Origin: Utricularia gibba
Lineage: Eukaryota; Streptophyta; Magnoliopsida; Lamiales; Lentibulariaceae
Direction: 5' to 3'
Assembly: GCA_002189035.1 (NCBI GenBank)
Contig: NEEC01000007.1
Location: 3,100,001 to 3,164,000 of the forward strand
Length of the DNA: 64,000 bases
This document shows, piece by piece, positions 42,092 through 53,744 of the stretch; position 1 is the stretch's first letter; every line of letters begins with the position of its first letter. The notes below the pieces were generated by a model. The model was not told the origin of the DNA. It did not search any database and saw nothing but the letters and a program-made list of their open reading frames with translations. The translations under genes were made by a program, and so were the position numbers.

Positions 42092-44299
42092 TCAAATAGT
42101 GATAATAAATAATGCTTCAAGCTTACCCTTGATCTCATTCCGTAGCCAATATCTAGTGCACATTAGTGCTTCTAGAATATCTTCCTTCAACCTACTACGA
42201 AGAGTGGTAACAATTTTTCCACCAATACTAAAAGCAGATTCTGATGCTACCGTAGAAATAGGAATAGCTAGAATATCACTTGCCATTTTCCTTAATGTAG
42301 AATAAGTCACATTGCCACTTATCGACCACCAATTAAGCACATTGAAATTTTCCATTCCTTGCATGATCGGCTCTTTGAGATAGTAGTCTAACTCTGATTC
42401 AAGGGGATTTGAAACAATTCTGAATTCTTTAGCAATGAACCGATCATACTTCGACAAAGTGGATGATCCAGATCTACTCATAGTAACCGAACTAGATGCA
42501 AAAACATGGTCAGCCGCCTTCAAAGATGATAAACTCGAAGTAGAAGTATCTAGAGACTTTTATTGTTTTAAAAGATCTCTCACACTCTTCAACACTTCTT
42601 CAATATGAATACTAGCATCTTTGCCATAAATAAAAGGGAAATAGAATTCAATGAGTTTCATCTTGTACCTTGGATCCAAAACCGCAGCAACTCCAAGGAT
42701 TAAATGACAAGTGTCCCAATATTTGGAGAACTTGGCCATCATCTCTTCTGCCATTCAAGAAATGGTCTCATCTGCACTCTTAACCCATTCATTTGGTTGA
42801 ATCTTGATTTCACAAATTGTAGGAAAAAATAAGTTGGTAGTGGGGTGAAGAGTTTGTGAAAACAAGAGAGTAGCCTTATAAAAAATCTCTAATTTGTCAC
42901 AAATCTTACTAGCTTTGAGCCAATCATCTTCAATAGGAAGATCTTTGTATTGCCTTTCTATAAGTGCTACTCGTGGAAACACATCTTTATAAAAAAATAG
43001 CAGTTCGCAGCATCAAATATATCGAATTCCAGCGAGTCTTGCAATCAAGTGCTAGCTTCTTGTCACCATCAATAGCACATTGGTTTGCAGCATGATCAAA
43101 TGTTTCAACTCTCTTTTGTGAAGCCGTCCAAAACACAATACTCCGACAAATTTTTTCAATTGCTCTCTCAATCTTAGACAACCCAACTTCAACAATTAAA
43201 TTCAAAATATGTGCATTACAACGCATGTGAAGTACCTGACCACCAAGAAGCAAATCTTTTGTTGAAAGCTTTAGGAGAATCAATTCCATCATAAGATCAT
43301 TTGTTGAATAATTGTCAACAATAATTGTAGACAACTTCCAATTAATATTCCACTCAATAAGTGATTGAAGCAACACATCTGAAATTACTCCAGCAGTATG
43401 TGGTGAAGGGACAAACAAATATGAAAAGACAACAAGTAAATTGAGAGAAAAATCATAAACAAATCATAATGAAAATACTGCTAAATACATTCACTTATTT
43501 AAATGATATTAAAGGAACCTCAAGATACAACTCTGTAGCTTCCAATCTTCATCAATAAAATGTGCCGTAATTGCCATGCATCCTTTCATATTATGATTGG
43601 CTGTCCACATATCTGTCGTAATTGCCACTCGGTTTTTTGTTTTTTGTAACAATGAATAGCACTTGGATCTGTAACTCAAATACATTTGAGTAGTATCCCT
43701 TCTGAGAGAATGCCGAGAAATCATAGAGAATCCAGGATTCAGGCTTGCACAAATCCGATATGCTCAACCATGACCAATGGATAATTATGTAAAACAACAG
43801 CTTTTGTGAGTTCCTCTCGTGCCACTTTGGGATCAAAGTCAAACTTTTCAATTGCACCTTTTCTTCCAATCTGAAGAATAGATTTTCTAATGTCCACTTT
43901 GACTTTTTTCTTGATACAAGTATTATTGTAATGCTTCCAGAGACTTGAGGTGCCATTGGCTGTTTCTGTAGAAATGGTTCTCTTACAATAATTGCATTCT
44001 GCCAACCATTTTTTTTTCTTGTCATCAAAGAATCTCCTAAAATGATTCCAAATATCTGAACTTCGTTTCCTTGTATTATTGCTTTCAGTCTCCTCTTCAT
44101 TCCCGGCTGAGTCTGCTCCTAATCCAGAAGTATAGTCTTTGTCATTAATATCCGTTCCCAACCCTCTTATATTCTGCTCGTCTTCCATAATTTGTGGTGG
44201 TGTGGAAGATACAATATAATCATAATTTGATGCCATCTCCTGAAATCTTACAATCAGAATACACAAAATGAAGCTAAACAACACAAATCTAATACACAA
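42092..44299 (-). pseudogene. hAT transposase (BED finger, dimerisation domain), frameshifted
   Basis: From 44299: an acidic N-terminus, a BED zinc finger (DIWNHFRRFFDDKKKKWLAE, CNYC, LWKHYNNTC), then the catalytic core with RVAITTDMWTANHNMKG, IIVDNYSTNDL, HMRCNAHILNLIV and LDCKTRWNSIYLML, the RNase H-like fold typical of plant RICESLEEPER/Ac-type transposases. It ends with the hAT dimerisation block (LNWWSISGN, LAIPISTVASESAFSIGGKI, SRLKEDILEALMC). The frame breaks near 43735 (with a few codons lost), around 43450-43510 (possibly an intron), near 42985 and at stop codons near 42755 and 42560. Inactive, but the element could have been mobilised by a related transposase. Confidence 0.88.
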
Positions 44300-44800
44300 T
44301 TAATAATAAACCCTAAATAGAGCAGATAGAAATCGAATCAGTCAAATCTCAACGACCTATCTCAATGCCTAAACCATAACATGCACGACACCAAGTCAGC
44401 AACATGGAAAATCAAAAGACTTCTCAAATCCACAAACCCAAATCTACATGGCTATCTTCGTCGTTGCAAAGCCCCTACTTCTTTCCACAAATATGGGCCC
44501 CATTGTCATTTAATTATGTAAGTAATAATAATAATAAGTGTTAATAAATAATATGATGAAAACATGCTGAGTAAATAAATAATTATTTACATCCCACAAC
44601 CCAACATTCTTAGTGAAAAAATACTATCGGTTCTGGTCGGGTCTGGATATTTTCCCGTAGACCCAGAACCGACCGGTTCTTCATTTAATGGACCCAAAAC
44701 CGACCCAAACCTAGAACTGGTCAGAACCGACCTGAAAAACTGGGTCGGTTCCGATCGGTTCTAGGTCTGGGTGGGTCTTTTGAACATCTCTAATCATTCA

Positions 44801-45296
44801 GCCCCTCTGATTTGCCGATATTGGCCTCTTCAGGGTAAGTCGGTGAATTAGAATCACTGCTATACCGATTTTGGGCATGCCGCTTTCCAATGGGTGAGTC
44901 TAAAGCCAATTTATATCGACTTCCATGCCACGCGTCACCTCCAAGGCGCTCCACATTTTTTCCCGCTCGTTTTGGGCACCTCAAGCGACGCACCATTTCA
45001 TCTTCTGAATTCCCCTCTTATAAATATGTGCTTCTCCAGCCATTTCTTCCTTTTGCTTCTTTTCCTGCTCGCGATATTTCTGTGCTACTCGTTCGCCGCC
45101 GCGTGAACCACTGAAAACTGCAAATTCTTCAGGTATCCGCACCTTCTCCATATCTTTTCTTTGATTCCTGGGTTAGTTCGGCGTTCCGTTAGGTTTTTGA
45201 GATCCTCCTCTCCTCATTTCCGCTCCCCCCTGCAGGTTTTTGTTTTTCCTTTGCCCTCTTTGCAACTTCCTCTCCTCTTCGATTCTCGAAAACAAG
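44801..45296 (+). promoter_or_regulatory. promoter and leader of the opposite-strand gene in the Tat element
   Basis: A TATA box (tataaatat, 45019-45027) is followed by a pyrimidine-rich leader. A donor-like site (cag|gtatcc near 45132) and an acceptor-like stretch before the ATG at 45297 suggest a 5' UTR intron. The same stretch, read on the minus strand, contains the purine-rich tract next to the 3' LTR. Confidence 0.5.
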
Positions 45297-47492
45297 ATGG
45301 ACAGAAAATCTAGCGCACTGAACACCTCTGTAGTTCGTTCCAAGTACTCGATTCCGGAGGAATATATCATTTCTTAGGCCAAGGACGCCCAGATTCCCTG
45401 GGGGTCTGGGGAAAGGCCTCTTCCCCGTTCAGTCTCCCCATCCCCATTGCCTATTTGGAAAACGGCCTCCGATTTCCGCTCCATCCCCTACTCGTTCAGT
45501 TTCTTCACATGTTTGCCATCCCCCTCTATTGCCTGGCCCCGAATTCGATTTTGTGTTTTACTACCTTCTTGTTCTACTTGGCGGGTATGGATCCGGCAAT
45601 GACCCTAGTGGACTTTTTCCAGCTCTTTAAAGTTGCAGTCTGGAAAGCTAAGCCCCCCGACACCCACCACGACTGGTGGTCTTCCTTCATTTGGGTTGCT
45701 CCTCCCATAGGAGCTAGATGGAACTTCCCGATTAAGCCTCCCAATCCCTTTGAGATTAAACCATTCAGCCGCTTTCGTCCTTCTAACGATTCTCGAAGAG
45801 ATGTGTATCAGAGGCTCAACAAATGCTTTGAGAAATACGAGTCCTAGTCCCAAATGCTCTCGCGAGATACATTGACTGCTTGTGAGATCCTTGGCCACAC
45901 TCAGGGCGGGCCATGGTTTGATTTAATCATTCCCCCGGGTTTTGAGTTAAAGTTTCTTCATCTCTTTCATTCTCCACCCGATATCCTTGTCATTTCTAGT
46001 ACACCTCCCACTTCCGATCAAACAATCCCATTTCCATCCGACCCAGTTCCTAAATCTTCTGCTCACCCTTCACCTCAAAAGAAAAGAAAAAGGTTTAAGG
46101 TTCGCATGCAGGAACCTTCTAAAAGGCACAGAGGAATTCAGGTTCTGCCTCCCCGAATTGTAGTATTTTTTATGGCATTTCACCATCCTTTCAATTTTCA
46201 AATGCAGTTGAGGAATGGCACGGAGAACCGCCTTAGAGGATTCGGTGATGGCCCGTTTCATTGCCGAGATGCAAAGGGTGCAAGAGTCTGATACCGCCCC
46301 TTCCCTTCAGGTTTGTTTTATATGAACCATTATGATGGGTTCCCGATTTTTACCTCGTTAACTTTCTTTCTAGGCTGGATCCCTCGAGGCTCATTTAGAT
46401 GCTGGTGATCACGTCTCCGAGGGGGATCAGGTGATCGAGGTCTCCGAGGTTCGGGAGTCCACTCCTCTTCCTCCAATGGGGAAGGGAAAAGAGAAACTCT
46501 TTCTTTCTCCTGATCCTGCTGACCTCCTATTTCTTGGTACGGAACCCTTCTCGGCTGGTGCCTCTACATCGGCTCCCCGAATGAAAGTAGAGGGGATTCT
46601 CCCCCTGCTAATGAGATAAGAGAAGATCCTGCTCTTCCGTCATCTTTGTTTCCCCCTGAGCTGCGAAGGGCCCTGGAAGAAGTGACCCCAAGTCTCTTAG
46701 GGGTCCAGCCAGAGGTCATGCTCAAGGGGATTTGGCAGGTTTTCCTCTTCTGTTTTGGAGTTGTGCGCAGTGCGTTTCTAACTCGACGGTCTTTTTAGGC
46801 TCTGACTTTTGGATGGGGCATGGCCAAGGAGATGGGGTCTCATTCGGAGGAAGTTTCTTGGCTTCAAGCTCATGTGGTGGCTCAGGAAGCCAAGATTAAG
46901 CTGCTGGGAGAGGAAGAAAGTTCGCTGAGAATGATTCTCGGAAAACGTTTCCATCAGGAGGAGGAGTTGCAAAATATAGTAGATGAAATGGGGAAGGCAA
47001 TTGATGATGCCAACTCTGAAAAAGGAAAGCTTCAAAATGCGTTTTGAGGAGGTGGAGGCAGAGCTGAAGCAAACCAAGGATCGTGTTTTGACCTTGGAGG
47101 CCGAGTTGCTTGACCAAGAGGTGTCTCGAGGGAGGCTTTTAGAAGATTTTGTCAACTCGGCTTGCTTCTCCGAGTTATCAGACATCTACACCGGGGAGTT
47201 TGGACTATATCGGCAAAGGCATCAAATTAGCCGGGAGTTTGGACTATCAATCATGGATCCACGCTTCGAAAGGGTCAACCCCTTGACGAAGGATGAGAAC
47301 ATGCTTGATGTCATCGTGGACGTTCATCCTGCTCCTGAATTTGGATTCGAAGCTGATCGGGAACACCTAATTGCACTCATTCGGGGGAGGATCGGGCGGG
47401 AGAATGAGGTCAAGCTGCGGGCGAGGCTACAGGGTCACGTTGGCCTCTTAGTTGGTCCTCCTACTGATCTCTCTCCTTCTCCTGAACTTTAG
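45297..47492 (+). pseudogene. opposite-strand ORF of Tat element, putative gypsy-type transposon family
   Basis: Reads against gag-pol. The first segment (MDRKSSALNTSVVRSKYSIP) is broken by a stop and a frame change, then ENGLRFPLHPLLVQFLHMFA and DFFQLFKVAVWKA to about 45900. This is the N-terminal pattern of the plant 'putative gypsy type transposon' family (Transposase_28, PF04195). After a Pro/Ser-rich middle come intron-like gaps with GT/AG ends (about 46312-46376 and 46736-46798), then a coiled coil (EEVSWLQAHVVAQEAKIKLL, EEVEAELKQTKDRVLTLEAE) and a C-terminal end at 47492 with a frame switch near 47030. The function of these proteins is unknown. At least three lesions are present. Confidence 0.72.
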
Positions 47493-47659
47493 TTTCTTTT
47501 TCTTTTCCATCACTCTCTTGGAGCTAACATTTTTGTCCCTGATTTGGGGTTTAAACGGCTTGAAATTCCCCAGGTTTGGGGACGTGACTTTGTTCGTTTT
47601 TGGGAGAATTTTCCCCCTCTCGTGTTGACTTGATTACTTTTCCTAATTTGAAGGTTTTT

Positions 47660-48570
47660 TTTTTTCGCCAACCGTTGGGCTGGGCTTTTCGCTTAAGTAT
47701 ACTCGCGCGATTGTTGCTAAGGATGTAACTCGGAACCCGTCTTAGGTTGAGTTACTTCCCTAATTCGAATAGGTCCTCTTCTGGTCAGATCCATGCTTTG
47801 GAGGTATAGTCGGATCTACTTTGGGTGCATTTGCCGTTTCGAGATTCGACAGCACGAACTTTACTTAGAGCTTTTTCGGGGCTTACGTGAATGGTTAGGG
47901 GGAACCAGTGTGCGAGTTGTACCAGGGCTTACCCCTTCTACTAGTGGCTGGGTTTTTGAGATCACGTATTTCGGGGAGAGCCCCTTTTAGTGTATGTGTT
48001 CTAGACACAATCAACTCATTGGCAAACCCAACAGCCCCGATTCAATTTGTTGTGCTCATCGCGAGGCTTAGATTGAGAGGGTTTGCATGGGCTCACTTTA
48101 CTCAGAGGTTATGTATCCTTTACCAACCATTTGGTTGGGCTTTTTTATTTGCCTTAGTCGCTCCTTACGCGAGCGGGACCACTGCTAGGGAAGTGGATCA
48201 GAACCCCTCGCGGGTTGAACGACTTCCCCAATCCGAATGGGCCCTCTTCTGGCCTAAATTCTATTGTTTTAACATGGACGGATTTGCTTTGGGTGCTCTA
48301 GCCGTCTCGAGATTCGGTAGTAAGGTTTGTACCTAATGGCTTTTTCGGGGTTTATATGATCGGTTTGGAGAAACCGGTGCCCGAGTTGTACCAGGGCTTA
48401 CCCTTATCATTGGGGCCTGGGTTTGGAGGAGCACATAATTCGGGGGGAGCCTCGATTTGGTTTGCTATGCCCATCGGGGGGCGCAGACTTAGAGGATTTG
48501 CCTGGGCTTATGTGACACTGTTAGGGCTTATGAATTTGTTAACTCATCTCCGCTTTGGAGGAATATATAG
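47660..48570. repeat. diverged tandem duplication, period about 450 bp
   Basis: Landmarks recur in order: ccaaccgttgggctgggct / ccaaccatttggttgggct (47669, 48123), gggccctcttctggcc-like, gtctcgagattcg (47838, 48304), gagttgtaccagggcttacc (47916, 48383) and the gagatcacg/ggagcacat stretch. It lies between the end of the opposite-strand gene and the end of pol, where both genes need terminators. Confidence 0.75.
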
Positions 48571-48629
48571 CTCAAGTGTTTTGGTGAAGAAAATATCGAA
48601 ACCTGTGAGAATTCGTGACGGAGATTGAT

Positions 48630-51600
48630 ATTGGGTAGGTTAGGCGTAGAATTCCTTCAGATGTGATGCATTCCATGACCTTGGAAACTCCACGCCATCT
48701 AGCTATTTTAGATGATAAGCCCCTCTTCCGATTGCTCTCGAAATCTGATAAGGGCCTTCCCAATTGCGATCTAATTTTCCCACATGTCTCTGTGGTTGGA
48801 TGCTTTGGAGCACCAAGTCTCCTTCCGAGAATTCTCTTGAGGATACAGATTTGTTGTAATTCTTTTCCATTCTTCTCTGGTAAGCCTCTAATCAGCTGTA
48901 AATACTCTGTCTTTTTTCCTTCAACAACTCTAACTCCAGTCTTCGTAGATCGGCATTTTCCTCTTCGTCATAGTGTTCCACCCTATAGCTCTTCAGTGTT
49001 AATTCGATTGGGCATACTGCTTTCGATCCGTAGACCAATAAGAAAGGGGATTCTTCTGTAGTAGTTCGGGGGGTGGTGCTGTATGACCATAACACCTCAT
49101 CCAGCCGGACTGCTCATGACCCTCCGAAATCCTCAAGTTTGGTTTTCATACCTTGTCTGAGCGTTCGGTTTGTTGCCTCTATGAGGCCATTGCTTTGAGG
49201 ATGATAGATCGAAGTGAAGTTGTGCTTGACGGAATACCTATCTAGGAATGCGTCCATCTCCCCCCCCCCCCCACAACAAACTGGGTTCCATTATCGGTCA
49301 CGAGTTCCCGAGGTACCCCGAATCGGATGAAGATGTTTCTCCACAGGAATCAGATGACGGTTTCTTCTGATATTTTTGCCACGGCTTCTGCTTCTACCCA
49401 TTTGGAGAAATATTCAATCTCTACGATGACAAACTTCCTTTGGCCAGAGGTTTGAGGGAAAGGTCTCACGATATCCAACACCTAGCGATCAAACGGGCAT
49501 GAGTGCGATAGAGTGGTCAGGTTGCTTATCGGTTTTCTCGGTATGTTTGCATGATATTGGAATATCTTGCATTTCTTCACTGCTTCAGTAATGTCTTGTT
49601 TCATAGTTGGCCAATAGTACCCGCTTCTCATTGCCTTTCTACATAATGATCATATTCCGACATGACTGCCGCACTCCCTCTCGTGCAAATTGGTAATAAG
49701 CTCTTGAGAATGTTCTTTCCCGATACTAGCATCCATCAAGGATCTTTGATAGAGAATTCCGTTTACTAGCGTATATCTCTTTGCCCTAATCTCCAACTGT
49801 CGGGCTTCCGATTTATTAGATGGTGTTTCTCCGTTTTGTAAGTATCAGATGTAAGGCGATATCCAATCTTCGAGAAGACTTAGCTGCGAAGAGATGTCAT
49901 TTCCTAGTTGTTGGGTAATATGGTTCATTGTTCGCAAGGCTACTGAAGGTTGATCCCGCAATCGGATCGTCACACTCCCTTCTTTTAACTCTAGAAAACC
50001 TGCGGCAAATCAGGCGAGGCTGTTCGCAGATCCGTTTTCCTCGCGTGCCACATGCGACAAGGTGAACTCCTTGAAATTCTTTGCCATCTCCTTCACCTTA
50101 ACACAATACAAAGCCATTAGGGGGTCATGGGTTTCATACTCACCCGAAAACTGTCCTTGCACTAGCCGTGAATCGGTATAAACGTCGAGCTCTGCAACTC
50201 CAAGTTCCTTGGCCATTTTCATTCCTTCAATCAGAGCTTCGTACTCGGCGACATTATTGGAGGCTGGGCTTTGATCGAGGTTCTCAACCCGAATTCGATA
50301 TCCATTGTGCTTAACTCAACTGCCCATTTCGCTACTCTTCCAGAAATTTCAGGTCAAGATAGAATATTCTTCAACGGCTGATTTGTGAATACATGATATA
50401 CCGATCTTGGAAACACGATTTCAGCTTAGTGGCCGTCATCTTCAGAGCCAAGATGAATTTCTCTGTCACTGCGTACCGGGTTTCGGCCGGTAGCAGAACC
50501 TTGCTCACATAATATATTGGTAGGTGTTTTTCTCTCAAAATGGTTGTCAAGACAGTGTTAACCACAATGGACAATATTGATAGGTAGAGCCACTAGAAGT
50601 GGGGGCGATGAGAGATATTCCTTAAGTTTTTTGAAAGCAGCTTGACAATCCTCATTCCATTCTACCGTGTTCCCCTTTCGCAGAGCTCTGAAGAAAGATG
50701 CCGACTTATCGGCCGACCGAGAAATGAACCGCTGAGGGAAGCCAATTTACTTGCGAGACTTTGATATTCTTTGATCGTTCTTGGGGGTCGCATTTCGCAG
50801 ATAGCCTTAATCTTTGCGGGATCGGCTTCGCTCCCTCTCTCCGATACGTAATGTCCAAGGAATTTCCCACTCTGCACCCCGAAGCAGCATTTCAATGGGT
50901 TGAGTTTTAATCCATATGACCGACATAAAGAGAAACAGGAATCCAGATACGCCAAATGATCTTCTTCATTCACTGACTTTACGATCATATCGTCCACATA
51001 CACCTCCATAGAAGTACCGATTTCGGAAGAAAAGATTTGTTCACCAATCTCTGATAAGTAGCCCCAGCATTCTTCAAGCCGAAGGGCATCGCAACATAGT
51101 AGTAGACCCCATCCTTGGTGTAGAAGGTTGTTTTTGGTTGGTCCTTCTCTGTGACGAAAATTTGATGATATCCATAATACGCATCCACGGTGCTCAGAAA
51201 TCGGGATCCGGAAATGGCATCCACCAGTTTATCAATTTTTTGCAAGGGGTAAGGATCCCTCTTACAACAGACGTTGAGATCGGTGAAGTCGACGCACATT
51301 CTCCACTTTCCTCCGGGTTTCGGGACAACAACTCGGTTGGCCACCCTTTCGGAGTACTGAATCTCCTTCACGTAACTAGCTTCCAGTAGCTCTTTTGTCT
51401 TCTCTTTTATAATCCGGTACTTTTCTTCAAAGAAGTGCCGTTGCTTTTGCCGAACCGGTTTCGCACTCGGGTAGGTATCAATACGATGTTCAGCGATAGA
51501 TCGATCAATGCTTACAAAATTTACAACAGTCCAGGCAAAAATATCAACATTCTCCCTCAAATATTCGGCTAACCTTTTCTCAAACCCGGCGTTTAAGTTG

Positions 51601-52365
51601 GTGTCAATGCGCCACCTTTTGTGTATCTCCTAGTACTAATTGCAATGGCTTGTACCCCACCAATTCCATTGCTTGTCTAGGAGGTTCCCGAGGTTCCTTT
51701 TCCACCATCATTATTCTCGGCTTCTTTGTGCAGGGATCTCGACAAGAAGACACATAACAGGATCAGGCGGCTGGTTGGTCGATATCCAACGTACAGATAC
51801 CCCTTGGTGTTGGAAATTTAACTTTTAGATGCACAGTTGAGGGCAACATACCGAATTGGTTGATGACGGGTCGGCTGAGGATGATGTTATACGAGACCTC
51901 CGAATCCAGAATCAAGAATTCTAATCTTTCGATCCGGTTTCGCCCCGCAGCACTGAATGTCATGGGCAAGGTTATCTTCCCGGCAATTTGTACGTCCCGT
52001 TGATCGAATGCGTATAACTCCATGCGGATAGGATGGATATCTCCTTCTTTAGACGATGCAAGTAACTCGGCGACTTCCTTTTTCATAATGTTGCAGGAAG
52101 ATCCCTGATCGATGAGGATCCTTCTTACCTTGGTGCTTCTGCATATCCCTGTTACCACCAAAGGTTCATTTCGTGTGACTAGGCCGATCGGAATGTCTCT
52201 ACAAGAGAAATTGATCTCTTCCTTTTCCCAAGCAGCTTTCTCAATCTGACCTTTCCCAATTTCGAAGATTTCTCCTCTTCTAGCCTTGTCCACATATCTC
52301 TTCCATGCTTTTTTTGGTTTAATCAATTTTGGTCCCCTCGGATACCATATGGATTTCCCGGACAT
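48630..52365 (-). pseudogene. Tat-element pol: protease, RT, two RNase H regions, integrase
   Basis: Protease 52365-51763 with RRILIDQGSSCNIM (the D.GSS form of this lineage). RT 51560-50662 (RMCVDFTDLNVCCKRDPYP, STVDAYYGYHQIF, VAMPFGLKNAGATYQRL, VYVDDMIVKS), with a frame change near 51030 just before YVDD. RNase H about 50640-50280 (LPIYYVSKVLLPAETRY). Second RNase H-like region about 50260-50000 (YEALIEGMKMAKELG, DVYTDSRLVQGQ, HVAREENGSANSLA). Integrase about 49720-48640 (GYYWPTMKQDI, RELVTDNGTQF, YHPQSNGLIEATNRTL, VLWSYSTTPRTTTEESPF). A poly-C run of about 13 bases at 49259 lies in the integrase core. Stops are scattered throughout. The full domain order is as expected for Ty3/gypsy. Confidence 0.88.
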
Positions 52366-52398
52366 AGGGGGGCTACCTTGTGTCTGGTTGGCGTTTTT

Positions 52399-53716
52399 TC
52401 AACTTTCTGGTACATCTTGTTCTCTTTCGAGGTTCAAGCCCCTGCTGGCACGCGGGGTTCCCCTTGCTGGTCTTGGGGGGAACTTCGGATATCGGTTACG
52501 TTCATTCCTCGGATGCTCGTCACGTACCCTCTTTCGTTCCGTTATTGGTACGGGGTTCCGTGTCGTGCTGTTTGCCCCGCCGCCAGCATGATATTGTTCA
52601 ACCATCCTTCTCATTATCCGACAGTCGACAGTATTGTGCCTTGTTGTTTTGTGTATCTCACAATAGGTGTCTGTTCTGGTCGGTTCCACCTGATATACTT
52701 CATGGCGCTTATTCGGCCGGGGGCCTTGTTGGGCTGCACTTCTTGCTGCTAAATCGGACGGATTTCTACATGGCTCTTCATCTCAGCCCTGAGGTCTTCA
52801 TCAACTCAGATGTACTTCATGATTTTCCTTAGCAATTCTCCGAGATTTTTCGGTGGGGACTTAGACAAACTCTGCCCCAGTTTCGATGTTCCTAGAGCCC
52901 GCTTCATTATTTCCACCCTCTCCTTCAAATCCAACTGAACATCCTGCGCTAGGCAGTTGAATCGGTCGATGTATCTTCTCAAGCTCTCTTTTCGGTGGTC
53001 ATACTGAATAGAATACAATGCTGCCTTTGAAGGCAGAGCTTCGATGTTGACAGCGTATCGGGTACTGAAGAGCAACACCAACTCCCGATAAGATCCCGCA
53101 CTACACGGTTCTTATTGCTTGAACCAAGTCTTTGCTCCCTTTTGGAGCGAGCAAGCAAACATCTTACATTTCATGGCTTCCGAATGCCGAACCGTGGCCA
53201 TCCTCATGTCAAAGTGGGTCACATGGGATATGGGATCTCCTTTTCCATCGTACGTGGGTAGTCCGTCGGGGACTCTGAATCCCCTCTCTAGTTCTTCCCC
53301 GATTAATTCATCCGAGAAAGGGTCAAAATGCAGTGCTGGGGTTACCGCTGCTCCTTCAACGCTGCTCTTCAGAGCTAGGTCAATATCGGCCAGAATGTCC
53401 CCTCTCCCAGTGCATACGTTCTAATCGAAGGCATCCCTAAAGCCCCTACTCTCTCTTCTCCTTGGTTACGCCTCTTTCTTCGCAACATCTCCTCCTCGGT
53501 CTCAGATTCGGTCTTAGTGTCCAGGGAATATTCCAGAATCAGGGATTGCTTTTCTACCCGTTGTGCGGTTTCAGGTGTCCTCTCCTGTGCGTTGGAGTTC
53601 AACCTCGAAGGTGCCCTAAAGTCGGAGGAGATTTTCGTCAAAAGGGCCTTCAATTGTTCCCTACTGATGACCATAAGGCCGGGGTCTGGCCTCTGTGGAT
53701 TTCTTGAGTGGAACAA
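52399..53716 (-). pseudogene. Tat-element gag
   Basis: Starts near 53716 (MFHSRNPQRPDPGLMVISRE), then the capsid-like retrotrans_gag region (LFSTRYAVNIEALPSKAALY, ESLRRYIDRFNCLAQDV) and a C-terminal zinc-binding-like motif YCEIHKTTRHNTVDC (C-x2-H-x8-H-x4-C type spacing is typical of this lineage), followed by a basic Arg-rich tail ending at 52399. Internal stops around 53110-53120 and 52700-52800 break it into three frames. Confidence 0.8.
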
Positions 53717-53744
53717 TAGATCTGCCCCACGGTGGGTGCCAAAA

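Larger units (their letters stand above)
40907..44792 (-). mobile_element. hAT (Ac-like) DNA transposon
   Basis: 3,886 bases bounded by a perfect 8-base duplication ATCATTCA (40899-40906 and 44793-44800). The ends are short inverted repeats (TAGAGAT at the left; TAGAGATGTTCAAAAG reading in from the right). Both subterminal regions (about 40920-41060 and 44620-44790) are packed with copies of cccagaaccgaccc in both orientations, the kind of subterminal motif array that hAT transposases bind. A transposase gene lies on the minus strand. The left side also carries a 173-bp tandem repeat. Confidence 0.93.

Noticed and set aside
47793-48628. Plus-strand frames downstream of the opposite-strand gene as further exons
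   Set aside because: They fall in the tandem duplication, differ between the two units and have no domain.
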